Part shown: positions 7,911 through 16,370 of the stretch, piece by piece
Numbering within the stretch: the first letter of the stretch is position 1
Layout: each line of letters opens with the position of its first letter
From: an uncultured Eubacteriales bacterium
Lineage (GTDB): Bacteria > Bacillota > Clostridia > Oscillospirales > CAG-382
Direction of reading: 5' to 3'
Assembly (NCBI GenBank): GCA_934479825.1
Contig: CAKSOW010000041.1
Span: forward strand, 1 to 19,418
Length of the DNA stretch: 19,418 nt
The notes under the pieces: model-generated
What the model saw: only the letters and a program-made list of their open reading frames with translations
Told to the model about the DNA's origin: nothing
The model's database searches: none
Position numbers and translations under genes: made by a program

Positions 7911-8558
7911 ATGTCCAATTACTCAAACATTCAAAATCCCGTAAGCCCGGAGCAAACGTTTCGCACCCCTTTTTCCGCCGCCTTTTGGAAAAGTGCTTTC
8001 GGCGAACTCAAAAAGCCGAAAATGCTTGTACTGGCCGCCCTGTTCATTGCTTTGCGCATGGCGGTTAAAGGCTTTAAAATCCCGGTTGCCGATAATATGA
8101 GCATCTTTTTTACGTTCGTGGTCAATGCACTCGGTTCGTTCCTTTACGGACCGGTCGTCGGTTTTTTGTCGGGCGCGGTATGCGACACACTGTCGTATAT
8201 TCTAAAACCGAGCGGCCCTTATAATCCGGCGTTTATGTTGGTCGAGGGGCTTGGTTCGTTTCTGTTCGGCGTGTTTTTGTATCGTTCGCGCGTGTCGGTC
8301 GTGCGGTTGTTTTTCTGCAAATTCTCGGTCAATCTCCTTTGCAATATTCTTTTGACGCCGCTTTTTCTTTCGATGATGTATGGTGAAAAAACCATGTTTG
8401 CCTATATGGTGACGCGAATCCCGAAAAATTTGATTTTATTACCGTTTGAAACTGCTTTGTTAGCGGTTACATTTGGCGTAATGCTGCCGGTATTGAGCCG
8501 CACCCGGACTGTTCCGTGGTTAAAAAGCGGACTTGCGGTGGGTATATGCGGCCATTAG
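7911..8558 (+). CDS. folT: Folate-family ECF transporter S component (FolT-like)
   Basis: A 215-residue membrane protein expected to bind folate and, with a shared EcfA-EcfA'-EcfT module encoded elsewhere, import it. A hydrophilic N-terminus of about 36 residues precedes hydrophobic segments at about 38-52, 63-80, 82-98, 107-124, 130-155 and 172-196. The first helix carries an AxxxA pattern (A43-A47) of the kind S components use to contact EcfT. NALGSFLYGPVVGFLSGAVCD (72-92) and the following SGPYNPAF are typical of the FolT family, including the Pro/Gly-rich loop. The THF riboswitch upstream supports folate as substrate. Start ATG 7911 has AAAGG at 7898-7902. The queG-like gene begins 12 bases after the stop. 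A queuosine-precursor substrate is a less likely alternative suggested only by that neighbour. Confidence 0.85.
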   Translation: MSNYSNIQNPVSPEQTFRTPFSAAFWKSAFGELKKPKMLVLAALFIALRMAVKGFKIPVADNMSIFFTFVVNALGSFLYGPVVGFLSGAVCDTLSYILKPSGPYNPAFMLVEGLGSFLFGVFLYRSRVSVVRLFFCKFSVNLLCNILLTPLFLSMMYGEKTMFAYMVTRIPKNLILLPFETALLAVTFGVMLPVLSRTRTVPWLKSGLAVGICGH

Positions 8559-8570
8559 TGGAGTTTTGTT

Positions 8571-9362
8571 ATGGAAAACCGGACGATTGAGACTCAGGTA
8601 AGGCAGATACTTGCGTCATACGGTATTGAAGTCTGTGCTTTTTTAGGTGCACAGGATCTGCATGTGATTCAGCCACATCTTATGCCGGAGCATGTGAAGA
8701 GTGCGGCGATATGGCTGATTCCTTACTATACCGGCGCACATCCGGAACGCAATGTGTCGCTTTACAGTGTGAGCAAGGACTATCATTTGTTTTCGCGCGC
8801 GCTTGGAAACACGCTTGTTTCGACGCTTTCAGAAAGGCATCCGGACGAATTTTTCAAGTCGTTTTGCGACAGCTCGCCGATTGATGAAGTCGGTGCGGCG
8901 GCGGACGCCGGTCTTGGGGTAATCGGAAAAAACCGGCTGTTGATTCATCCGAAATACGGCAGTTTTGTGTTTATCGGGTCGCTTCTCATGTCGGCGGATG
9001 TACCGCGTGACCCGAAAAAACCGCGCGGGCATTGTCTGGAATGCGGTCTTTGCGGCAAGGCATGTGCGTTTTTACGCGGTGAGAGTGATTTTTGTTTTTC
9101 GGAATTGAATCAGCGGAAGATTTTAACGCAAGAGGAATTGGAGCTTGTCAAGAGCCGGCCGGTACGTTGGGGATGTGACGTTTGTCAAGAGGTTTGTCCG
9201 ATGAACCGGGATGTACCGCACACGCCGATTGCATTTTTTTATGAGGACACTTTGGAGGTTGTTACGCCGGAGATTTTGGAGGCCATGAGCAAAGCGCAAT
9301 TCAAAGAGCGTGCGTATGCGTGGCGCGGCAAGAAAACAATTTTGCGGAATGTATCGCCTTAA
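8571..9362 (+). CDS. Short QueG-like epoxyqueuosine reductase-family iron-sulfur protein
   Basis: A 263-residue cytoplasmic protein related to QueG, the cobalamin-dependent enzyme that reduces epoxyqueuosine in tRNA to queuosine. Seen: a DUF1730-like N-terminal region with the family DYH motif (70-72) and D100 in CDSSPIDE, matching the family's catalytic aspartate region. AGLGVIGKNRLLI is at 113-125. A double 4Fe-4S domain has C155-x2-C158-x2-C161-x3-C165, C175, and C202-x2-C205-x3-C209-P. Full-length QueG is about 380 residues with C-terminal HEAT-like repeats used for tRNA binding; these are absent here, with no sign of a frameshift. The function may therefore differ from QueG, so no symbol is given. 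It sits 12 bases after the folT-like gene, with GGAG at 8560-8563, and so under the THF riboswitch. Its stop lies five bases before element copy C. Confidence 0.8.
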   Translation: MENRTIETQVRQILASYGIEVCAFLGAQDLHVIQPHLMPEHVKSAAIWLIPYYTGAHPERNVSLYSVSKDYHLFSRALGNTLVSTLSERHPDEFFKSFCDSSPIDEVGAAADAGLGVIGKNRLLIHPKYGSFVFIGSLLMSADVPRDPKKPRGHCLECGLCGKACAFLRGESDFCFSELNQRKILTQEELELVKSRPVRWGCDVCQEVCPMNRDVPHTPIAFFYEDTLEVVTPEILEAMSKAQFKERAYAWRGKKTILRNVSP

Positions 9363-9367
9363 ATTAG

Positions 9368-9422
9368 TGCAAGGGCTGCTCGCCCTTGCATCCTCACCCA
9401 CTTTTCTTAAAAGAAAAGTGGG
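9368..9422 (+). terminator. Outer hairpin pair of element C beside the queG-like stop
   Basis: TGCAAGGGC/GCCCTTGCA (9368-9390, five-base loop) and CCCACTTTTCTT/AAGAAAAGTGGG (9397-9422) follow the stop codon by five bases. No T run follows either stem, so they may stall polymerase or protect the 3' end rather than act as classic terminators. Confidence 0.5.
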
Positions 9423-9623
9423 GCAAAAGAATTTTGATTTTGTCAGCCGATGGTTTGGACACGCAAACCATCGCTGATCTTGTTTTTCCGGAAAGCCCGG
9501 AAAGAGTGCTTTTCGTTTTACGAAAAGCAAATAAAGGACGGTTTTAATGTTACTTTTTCGCTTGTACGAAAAAGTAACCAAAAAGTACCCCAGAGGGTTG
9601 CGACCCTCTGGACTCCGGGAAAT

Positions 9624-10198
9624 GGTTCAAAGCTCTACACAGGTATGCCTTTGATAAAAATTGTAGTTTTACGCCTCTAAAACAATTTTCAGGCTTTGAA
9701 CCGGTGCGAAAGGGGAATTTTTGATAAAACGCAGAATCAAGTTTCGCGGAAAATCGAAGTTGCAGTGGGGGCTTTCCGCCGCAAGTGTCGATGAAAAGGA
9801 AAGTTGCACGTTATCTTTGGTGCGGTGAAAATGGGAAATTTGCGTGGGTAAGTGAAAAGCTTAGAGTAAAAACACGGCTTGTTTGTATGAGAAAACTTGA
9901 AATTTTGCAATTCTGTCTGAAACTATCCGTTTTCCGAAAGAAATATTTTCTGTCCTCTCAAACACAACCTCCCACCAAACTTTCCCATTCCCTGAAATAC
10001 ATAACCTACTGTCCACCCAAATCAAAGCTTTTCTTTTTATAAAAAACTACAAATCCTTACGCAGTAAAACCCCCGTCTCGCACCGGTTCAAAATACTCCG
10101 AGCTGTATTGCACAAGACTGCAATTTCCCACAAAATTTCTTGATAAGCACACAACTTGCAACTTAATCAAAAAAATCCACCGCTCGGAATTTTGAACC
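9624..10198 (+). repeat. Core of element copy C
   Basis: Module 1 is 9624-9702 (79 bp, GGTTCAAAGC to GCTTTGAACC). Module 2 is 10085-10198 (114 bp). The centre contains the conserved GCACGTTATCTTTG block near 9808 and the stretch AACCTACTGTCCACCCAAAT near 10003, both shared with other copies. Orientation is module 1 then module 2. Confidence 0.85.
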
Positions 10199-10402
10199 GT
10201 ACTCTGGGTATCCAGAGGGTCGCAACCCTCTGGTGTACTTTTTGGTTACTTTTTCGTACAAGCGAAAAAGTAACATTAAAACCGTTTCTTACTTGCTTTT
10301 CGCGAAACGAAAAGCACCCTTTCCGGGCTTTCCGGAAAAAACAAAACCGCCAGACAGTTTGAATGCTCAAACCGTCTGGCGGCCAAATTTTAATTCTTTT
10401 GT

Positions 10403-10457
10403 CCCACTTTTCTTTTAAGAAAAGTGGGCGAGGATGCAAGGGCGAACAGCCCTTGCA
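10403..10457 (-). terminator. Outer hairpin pair of element C beside the aspS stop
   Basis: This mirrors 9368-9422: TGCAAGGGC/GCCCTTGCA (10435-10457) and CCCACTTTTCTT/AAGAAAAGTGGG (10403-10428) lie just after the aspS stop on the minus strand. They are the only candidate terminator for the hisS-aspS transcript in view, although no clear T run follows. Confidence 0.5.
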
Positions 10458-10464
10458 CTTCTTG

Positions 10465-12252
<1,788 letters not shown>

Positions 12253-12268
12253 AATATCTATCCTTTCG

Positions 12269-12301
12269 GCGGCAAAATGCCGCGCAACCGGCACAGCCGG
12301 T
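12269..12301 (-). promoter_or_regulatory. Two small hairpins in the hisS-aspS spacer
   Basis: On the plus strand, GCGGCA/TGCCGC (12269-12283) and ACCGGC/GCCGGT (12287-12301), each with a three-base loop, lie just upstream of the aspS ribosome binding site. They could stabilise the distal mRNA or modulate aspS translation. No T run is present, so they are not an obvious terminator. Confidence 0.4.
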
Positions 12302-12349
12302 GAAATTTACGTTTTGGGGAGGCCATGCCGCTTTTGCGCAAAAATCGCA

Positions 12350-13603
12350 CTAAAACAGCAAATTGTCGAGTTCGACCTCGCGTCTGTCCTCTTTGTCGCG
12401 CATGTTTTTAAGCAAGGCTTTGCCGCTTTCCAATTCATTGTCGCCGATGACCAATACATATTCCGCACCAATCTTATCGGCATATTTCATCTGTGCTTTC
12501 AAGGAACGCGACGCAATGTCACATTCCGCATAAAGGCCCTTTGCGCGCAGTTTTTCCACGGCCGCAAGCGCATATACCGACGCTTTTTCTCCCATCGGCG
12601 CAATGTAAAGCTTCGGCCCTGCATAAGCCGGAAGCGTCGTTTTTCCCTCAGCCGCAAGCGTTTTCAACGCAAGCGCCAAACGCGTTAAGCCCATACCAAA
12701 GCCGATGCCGCCGAGTTTCGGACCGTCCAACTGTTCGACAAGTCCGTCATACCGTCCGCCGCCGCAAACCGTACTCTGCGCGCCGATATCCTCCGAAATG
12801 AACTCAAACACCGTTCGGACATAATAATCCAATCCGCGCACGATTTTGGGATCGACCGTATACGGGATTTCAAGTGCCGTCAAGGATTCCTGCAACGCAT
12901 GGAAATGCGCGCCGCAGTCCTCGCAAAGGTAATCGATGGTTTTGGGAGCGGCGGCTGCGATTTCCGAGCAGATCGGACTTTTGCAGTCCAGAATGCGTAA
13001 CGGATTGGTCTTTAAACGTTCCCGGCAGGTCGGGCACAATTCTTCTTTTCTGCCCTCAAAGTATTCCACAAGCGCCTGTCTGTATAAAGGCCGGCACTTG
13101 GGGCAGCCGATTGAATTGATATGAAGCGACGTTTTCACGCCGATCTTATTCAGAACATCCGATGCAAGCGAGATGACCGACGCGTCGGCATAAGCGCTCT
13201 CCGCACCGAACATTTCCACGCCGAACTGGTAAAATTCACGGCTTCTGCCTGCCTGCGGTTTTTCATACCGGAAAAACGGGCCGATATAGTATAATTTCAG
13301 CGGCATAGCCTCGTTGTACAGACCGTTTTCGATGACACTGCGCACAACGCCGGCCGTTCCCTCCGGACGCAGGCACATTTCGGTATTATCGCCGCGGTCT
13401 GACAGCGTGAACATTTCTTTTTGGACAATATCGGTCGTTTGACCGACGCCGCGCTTATAAACGCCGGACAGTTCAAACGTCGGAATGCGGATCTCGCGGA
13501 AACCGGCATTTTTGGTGCAGTCCCGGATGATTTCTTCCATTTTATGCCATACGACGGTTTCTTCGGGCAGTATATCCACCGTACCCTTGGGTTTCTGGAA
13601 CAT
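12350..13603 (-). CDS. hisS: Histidyl-tRNA synthetase
   Basis: Charges tRNA-His with histidine. This is a 417-residue class II enzyme of usual length. Seen: KPKGTVDILPEE at 4-15, motif 2 FRYEKPQAGRSREFYQFGVE at 111-130, the histidine-specific motif VRGLDYYVRTVFEF at 255-268, motif 3 beginning GGGRYDGL at 281 and GIGFGMGLTRL at 299-309, and a C-terminal anticodon domain. The insertion domain carries paired cysteines (C167/C170, C190/C193, C207/C212, C227/C230), a pattern common in Firmicute HisRS and perhaps metal-binding. ATG 13603 has AAAGGAG eight bases upstream. The gap to corA is only 75 bases, too short for a T-box leader, so the T-box control seen for hisS in Bacillus appears absent immediately upstream. 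Confidence 0.97.
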   Translation of the reverse strand: MFQKPKGTVDILPEETVVWHKMEEIIRDCTKNAGFREIRIPTFELSGVYKRGVGQTTDIVQKEMFTLSDRGDNTEMCLRPEGTAGVVRSVIENGLYNEAMPLKLYYIGPFFRYEKPQAGRSREFYQFGVEMFGAESAYADASVISLASDVLNKIGVKTSLHINSIGCPKCRPLYRQALVEYFEGRKEELCPTCRERLKTNPLRILDCKSPICSEIAAAAPKTIDYLCEDCGAHFHALQESLTALEIPYTVDPKIVRGLDYYVRTVFEFISEDIGAQSTVCGGGRYDGLVEQLDGPKLGGIGFGMGLTRLALALKTLAAEGKTTLPAYAGPKLYIAPMGEKASVYALAAVEKLRAKGLYAECDIASRSLKAQMKYADKIGAEYVLVIGDNELESGKALLKNMRDKEDRREVELDNLLF

Positions 13604-13630
13604 ATGATTAACTCCTTTAAGGGAAAATAA

Positions 13631-13659
13631 ATAACAAAACTATTTATAATAATCTGCAA
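13631..13659 (-). promoter_or_regulatory. Possible internal promoter for hisS
   Basis: In the AT-rich corA-hisS gap, reading the minus strand, TTGCAG (13654-13659), 17 bases and TGTTAT (13631-13636) form a moderate promoter. Any AT-rich gap offers such matches, so this is weak; read-through from the HTH promoter is equally possible. Confidence 0.3.
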
Positions 13660-13678
13660 CTATTATAATAACGTAAAA

Positions 13679-14623
13679 TTATAACAAATGATGTTTTTTA
13701 AAGAAAATAATTTCCACGATCACGATAATAAGGCTGAGCACAAATACGATCGGATACCCATATTCGGAATTCAACTCCGGCATATTGCGGAAATTCATGC
13801 CGTACCAACCTGCAAGTAAGGACAACGGCAAAAACACCGCCGAAACCACAGCCAACAAAGTTGTATTTTTGTTCTGACGCTCATCAAGCGACGCCTGATA
13901 GGTCTCACGGAGCTGTAAAACGTATTCGCGCAGATAATCTACCCGTGCCGCAAGCCGCGACACCCGGTCGCACAGATATCCGTAGGACAGCATGTCCTCC
14001 TCGGACAGCATCCCGTTTGTATTGGCGCGCATGGCAGAACAGAGTGCGGCGCATTCGTCATAATAAGCGTCCAAACGCATGAGATTTTTGCGGTAGGGAT
14101 AGACTCGTTTGAGAAAGCCGGGCTGTACGCCGTCCATAAGAGAATCTTCCAGTTCGGAAAGCCGTTCTTCCAGGTTTTGCAGATAAGCGGCGTCATTTTC
14201 AAATAGGGTATTAAACAGGATACAGAAAAAACCGGGCAAAGAAAGCGCAGGGGAAAAACGGTTTTCCTTCATGCGATGAAAGACAGGCAGTATTTTTTCG
14301 GTTTCGCCGATAAAGTACAGCGTGTCCTGTTCCATGAAAAATCCGAAATGCAGATTTTTTGTCAATGCTTTTTGCGGCGATGAGCAAGGATCGGCACGGA
14401 AAAACGGAACGTCAATAATACCGAGAATGCAAGAGCCGTATAATTCGGCTTTGCAATAGCGCACAACGTTCATATCCTGCAAGACTTTTTTCTTATGCGG
14501 CACGCCTTCGGCGCTTTTGGCGAATTCACCGGTATCGAGCAAATATATTTTTTTGGCGGAAGCGTCGGCCGAGTCGGGGATTTCCTGTTCTTTTAAAAAG
14601 GTATCCAAAAGAAATCGTTTCAT
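13679..14623 (-). CDS. CorA-family divalent cation (magnesium) transporter
   Basis: A 314-residue inner-membrane channel protein of the CorA/MIT family, which imports Mg2+ or related divalent ions as a homopentamer. Seen: a soluble N-terminal alpha/beta domain, a long helical stalk region (about 140-245, with LEERLSELEDSL and RVSRLAARVDYLREYVLQLRETY), two C-terminal membrane segments (about 255-272 and 291-309), and the signature Y274-GMN-F278 between them. An acidic-poor loop (RNMPELNSEYGYP) follows. The ion cannot be decided from sequence, so no symbol is given. The gene begins 14 bases after the HTH gene's stop, with a weak GGTGA ribosome site, so the two are probably co-transcribed. Confidence 0.9.
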   Translation of the reverse strand: MKRFLLDTFLKEQEIPDSADASAKKIYLLDTGEFAKSAEGVPHKKKVLQDMNVVRYCKAELYGSCILGIIDVPFFRADPCSSPQKALTKNLHFGFFMEQDTLYFIGETEKILPVFHRMKENRFSPALSLPGFFCILFNTLFENDAAYLQNLEERLSELEDSLMDGVQPGFLKRVYPYRKNLMRLDAYYDECAALCSAMRANTNGMLSEEDMLSYGYLCDRVSRLAARVDYLREYVLQLRETYQASLDERQNKNTTLLAVVSAVFLPLSLLAGWYGMNFRNMPELNSEYGYPIVFVLSLIIVIVEIIFFKKHHLL

Positions 14624-14637
14624 AGATGTTTCACCGA

Positions 14638-14994
14638 TTATTTTTTATAATTGGAAAGGTAGTCCATAAAATCATAGACGGTTTTTTGTTGGCTTGCGGA
14701 GAGATTTTCATACATCTGCTGGATATCCAAGGTTTTTTTCTTTTTAACCGGTTTTTGTTCGGAAACGCTTGTTTTCCCGGCGGCCAGCAGATAATCTTCC
14801 AATTCGATACCGCCGGCGCTGTTATTGGCTAATTTTGTAATCAGCTTCAAGCCGGGAGCGCCGAGTTCGAGTTTATGGAGCTGGACATAGCTGATACCGC
14901 AATCGGCGGCGAACTGTTTGGAGGAACGTTCGCCTTTGGCTTTTTCCAAAAGCATAGCGAAAATTTTACGGTTAAAGGGTTGGCTTTTTTTCAT
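14638..14994 (-). CDS. XRE-like helix-turn-helix protein
   Basis: A small protein of 118 residues. The N-terminal part (NRKIFAMLLEKAKGERSSKQFAADCGISYVQLHKLELGAPGLKLITKLANNS) has the spacing of an XRE/lambda-repressor type DNA-binding domain, with the recognition helix around SYVQLHKLE. The C-terminal part is basic (KPVKKKKT), then a helix ending LSASQQKTVYDFMDYLSNYKK that may dimerise. ATG 14994 is chosen because AGGAG lies 12 bases upstream; ATG codons at 15006 and 15018 are in frame, but the first sits against the AGGAG and the second lacks a site. It has its own strong promoter and lies directly upstream of corA. Target genes are unknown; autoregulation or control of corA is a guess. Confidence 0.75.
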   Translation of the reverse strand: MKKSQPFNRKIFAMLLEKAKGERSSKQFAADCGISYVQLHKLELGAPGLKLITKLANNSAGGIELEDYLLAAGKTSVSEQKPVKKKKTLDIQQMYENLSASQQKTVYDFMDYLSNYKK

Positions 14995-15055
14995 GGAACG
15001 GGTCATCTCCTGCGGCATATGCGTACATCACAGCTTAAAAAAGCAAGTTTTATTT

Positions 15056-15084
15056 ATTATAGCACACAATTTGCGTGTTTGCAA
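15056..15084 (-). promoter_or_regulatory. Sigma-A promoter of the HTH-corA(-hisS-aspS) unit
   Basis: Reading the minus strand, TTGCAA (15079-15084), a 17-base spacer and TATAAT (15056-15061) are near consensus. The transcript would start near 15049, with a leader of about 55 bases to ATG 14994. It lies just outside element copy D. Confidence 0.85.
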
Positions 15085-15114
15085 GTTTTTTCGTTTATTT
15101 CCGCAAAAGTCTTT

Positions 15115-16323
15115 GGCGGCGTGCCGCCTGCCGATTCTCACGCGTCAGCGTGAGTTAGCCGCCCTGAAAGGGCGGCTGGGGAGCCGCGTTATTTTTGCGA
15201 AAAGTAACCAAAGTGGCACTTTGGGAATGCCTTTGTTTTCCGGAAAGCCCGGAAAGGGTGATTTTCGGTTCTCGAAAAGCAAGTAAGAGACGGTTTTAAT
15301 GTTACTTTTTCGCTTGTACGAAAAAGTAACCAAAAAGTACACCAGAGGGGCGGCGAAGCGCCGCTGCAAATAACCCTCTGGATACCCGGGGAACGGTTCA
15401 AAATTCCGAGCGGTGAATTACTTACTAAAACGCAAATTTTGTGCCTATCAAGAAATTCCTACGAAAATTTGCAACCTTGTGCCATACAGCTCGGAGTATT
15501 TTGAACCGGTGCGAGATGGGGGTTTTACTGCGTAAGGACTTGTAGGTGTTTTTGAAAAGGCATGCTCCGATTTGGGTGGACCGCTGGTTATGTGTTTCAT
15601 AGAATGGAAAAGTTTGGTGGGAATTTGTTTTTGAGAGAACAGAAAGCTATCTTTGAGAAAAAGAAAGGTTTTGTGAGAGAGAAAAAATTCCAGTTTTTTG
15701 CACACAAAAATATTTTGGACAAATCTCAAAATCTTCACCGGCTTACATCATTTTTGTGTAAAGCTAAGCCTATTTTTGTTCCAATTTTCCCCCAGCTCAC
15801 ACCGACTTCCCATTTCCACCGCAACAAAGATAACGTGCAGCTTTCCTTTTAAACAATTGCTTGCGGCGGCAAGCCCGCACCGCAAATTCGATTTTCCGCA
15901 AAATCCGATTATGCGTTTGATGAAAGTTTGCGTCTCGCACCGGTTCAAAGCCTGAAAGCTGTTTCAGACACGTATTGCTACAATTTCTATAAAAAGTACG
16001 CCTGTGTAGAGCTTTGAACCGCTCCCCGGGAGTCCAGAGGGTCGCAACCCTCGGCGTGTTTTTGGTTACTTTTTGCACGCCGCAAAAAGTAACGTAAAAA
16101 CGTCCTTTTAGTTCTTTTTGCAAAAGCAAAAAGAACACAAAAACCATCCCTTTTATGCTTTTCGTAAAACGAAAAGCACTCTTTCCGGGCTTTTCCGGAA
16201 AAGTCAAGTCTCCCAAAAGTGCCACTTTGGTTACTTTCGCAAAAGTAACCACGGCTCCCCAGCCGCCCTTTCAGGGCGGCAAACTCACGCTTCGCGTGAG
16301 CATAGGCAGGCGGCAAAGCCGCC
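15115..16323. repeat. Composite hairpin element, copy D (complete, core inverted)
   Basis: The left arm carries GGCGGC/GCCGCC (15115-15128), CTCACGC/GCGTGAG (15137-15154) and GCCGCCCT/AGGGCGGC (15058+100: 15158-15176), then CCGGAAA, GCTTTTCG-like and GTTACTTTTTCG stems. The right arm mirrors this, ending GCCGCCCT/AGGGCGGC (16262-16280), CTCACGC/GCGTGAG (16284-16300) and GGCGGC/GCCGCC (16309-16323). The arms thus share an outer hairpin set that differs from copy C. The core (15395-16020) is flipped relative to B, C and E. The left arm's CCAGAGGG hairpin has an extra GGCGGCGAAGCGCCGC loop hairpin near 15350-15364. Confidence 0.85.
15395..16020 (-). repeat. Core of element copy D, inverted orientation
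   Basis: Module 2 comes first on the plus strand, as its reverse complement (15395-15507, GGTTCAAAATTCCGAGC to GCTCGGAGTATTTTGAACC), and module 1 is last (15942-16020, GGTTCAAAGC to GCTTTGAACC). The conserved centre is present as the complement, with CCGCAACAAAGATAACGTGC near 15821-15840. The centre closely resembles that of copy E, including the complement of its long AT-rich stretch. Confidence 0.85.
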
Positions 16324-16330
16324 GCAAAAG

Positions 16331-16370
16331 AAAGAGAAACCGCATGGCCAAAGCCATGCGGTTTCTCTTT
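16331..16370 (-). terminator. Intrinsic terminator of the metallo-hydrolase gene
   Basis: A perfect 18-bp stem, AAAGAGAAACCGCATGGC (16331-16348) and GCCATGCGGTTTCTCTTT (16353-16370), with a four-base loop. It overlaps the last two bases of the stop codon on the minus strand and is followed in that direction by TCTTTT. The symmetry would let it act on both strands. Confidence 0.9.

Larger units (their letters stand above)
9368..10457. repeat. Composite hairpin element, copy C (complete, clearest symmetry)
   Basis: The two arms mirror each other hairpin by hairpin. Left: TGCAAGGGC stem (9368-9390), CCCACTTTTCTT stem (9397-9422), GGTTTG stem (9444-9476), TTTCCGG stem (9485-9503), GCTTTTCG stem (9508-9528), GTTACTTTTTCG stem (9549-9578), CCAGAGGGT stem (9590-9611). 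Right, in reverse order: 10212-10233, 10245-10274, 10295-10315, 10320-10338, 10347-10382, 10403-10428, 10435-10457. The core is 9624-10198. The element occupies the whole interval between two convergent genes, leaving 5 and 7 bases beside the stop codons. No conserved reading frame is present. Confidence 0.85.

Noticed and set aside
7507..7944. Open frame across the riboswitch and folT leader
   Set aside because: It has no ribosome site, overlaps a structured leader and runs out of frame into folT. The riboswitch explains the sequence better.
10085..10198. Core module 2 as an integron attC-type recombination site
   Set aside because: The size is similar, but the ends (GGTTCAAA and TTTGAACC) do not fit the attC core consensus, no integrase is present and no gene cassettes lie between modules.
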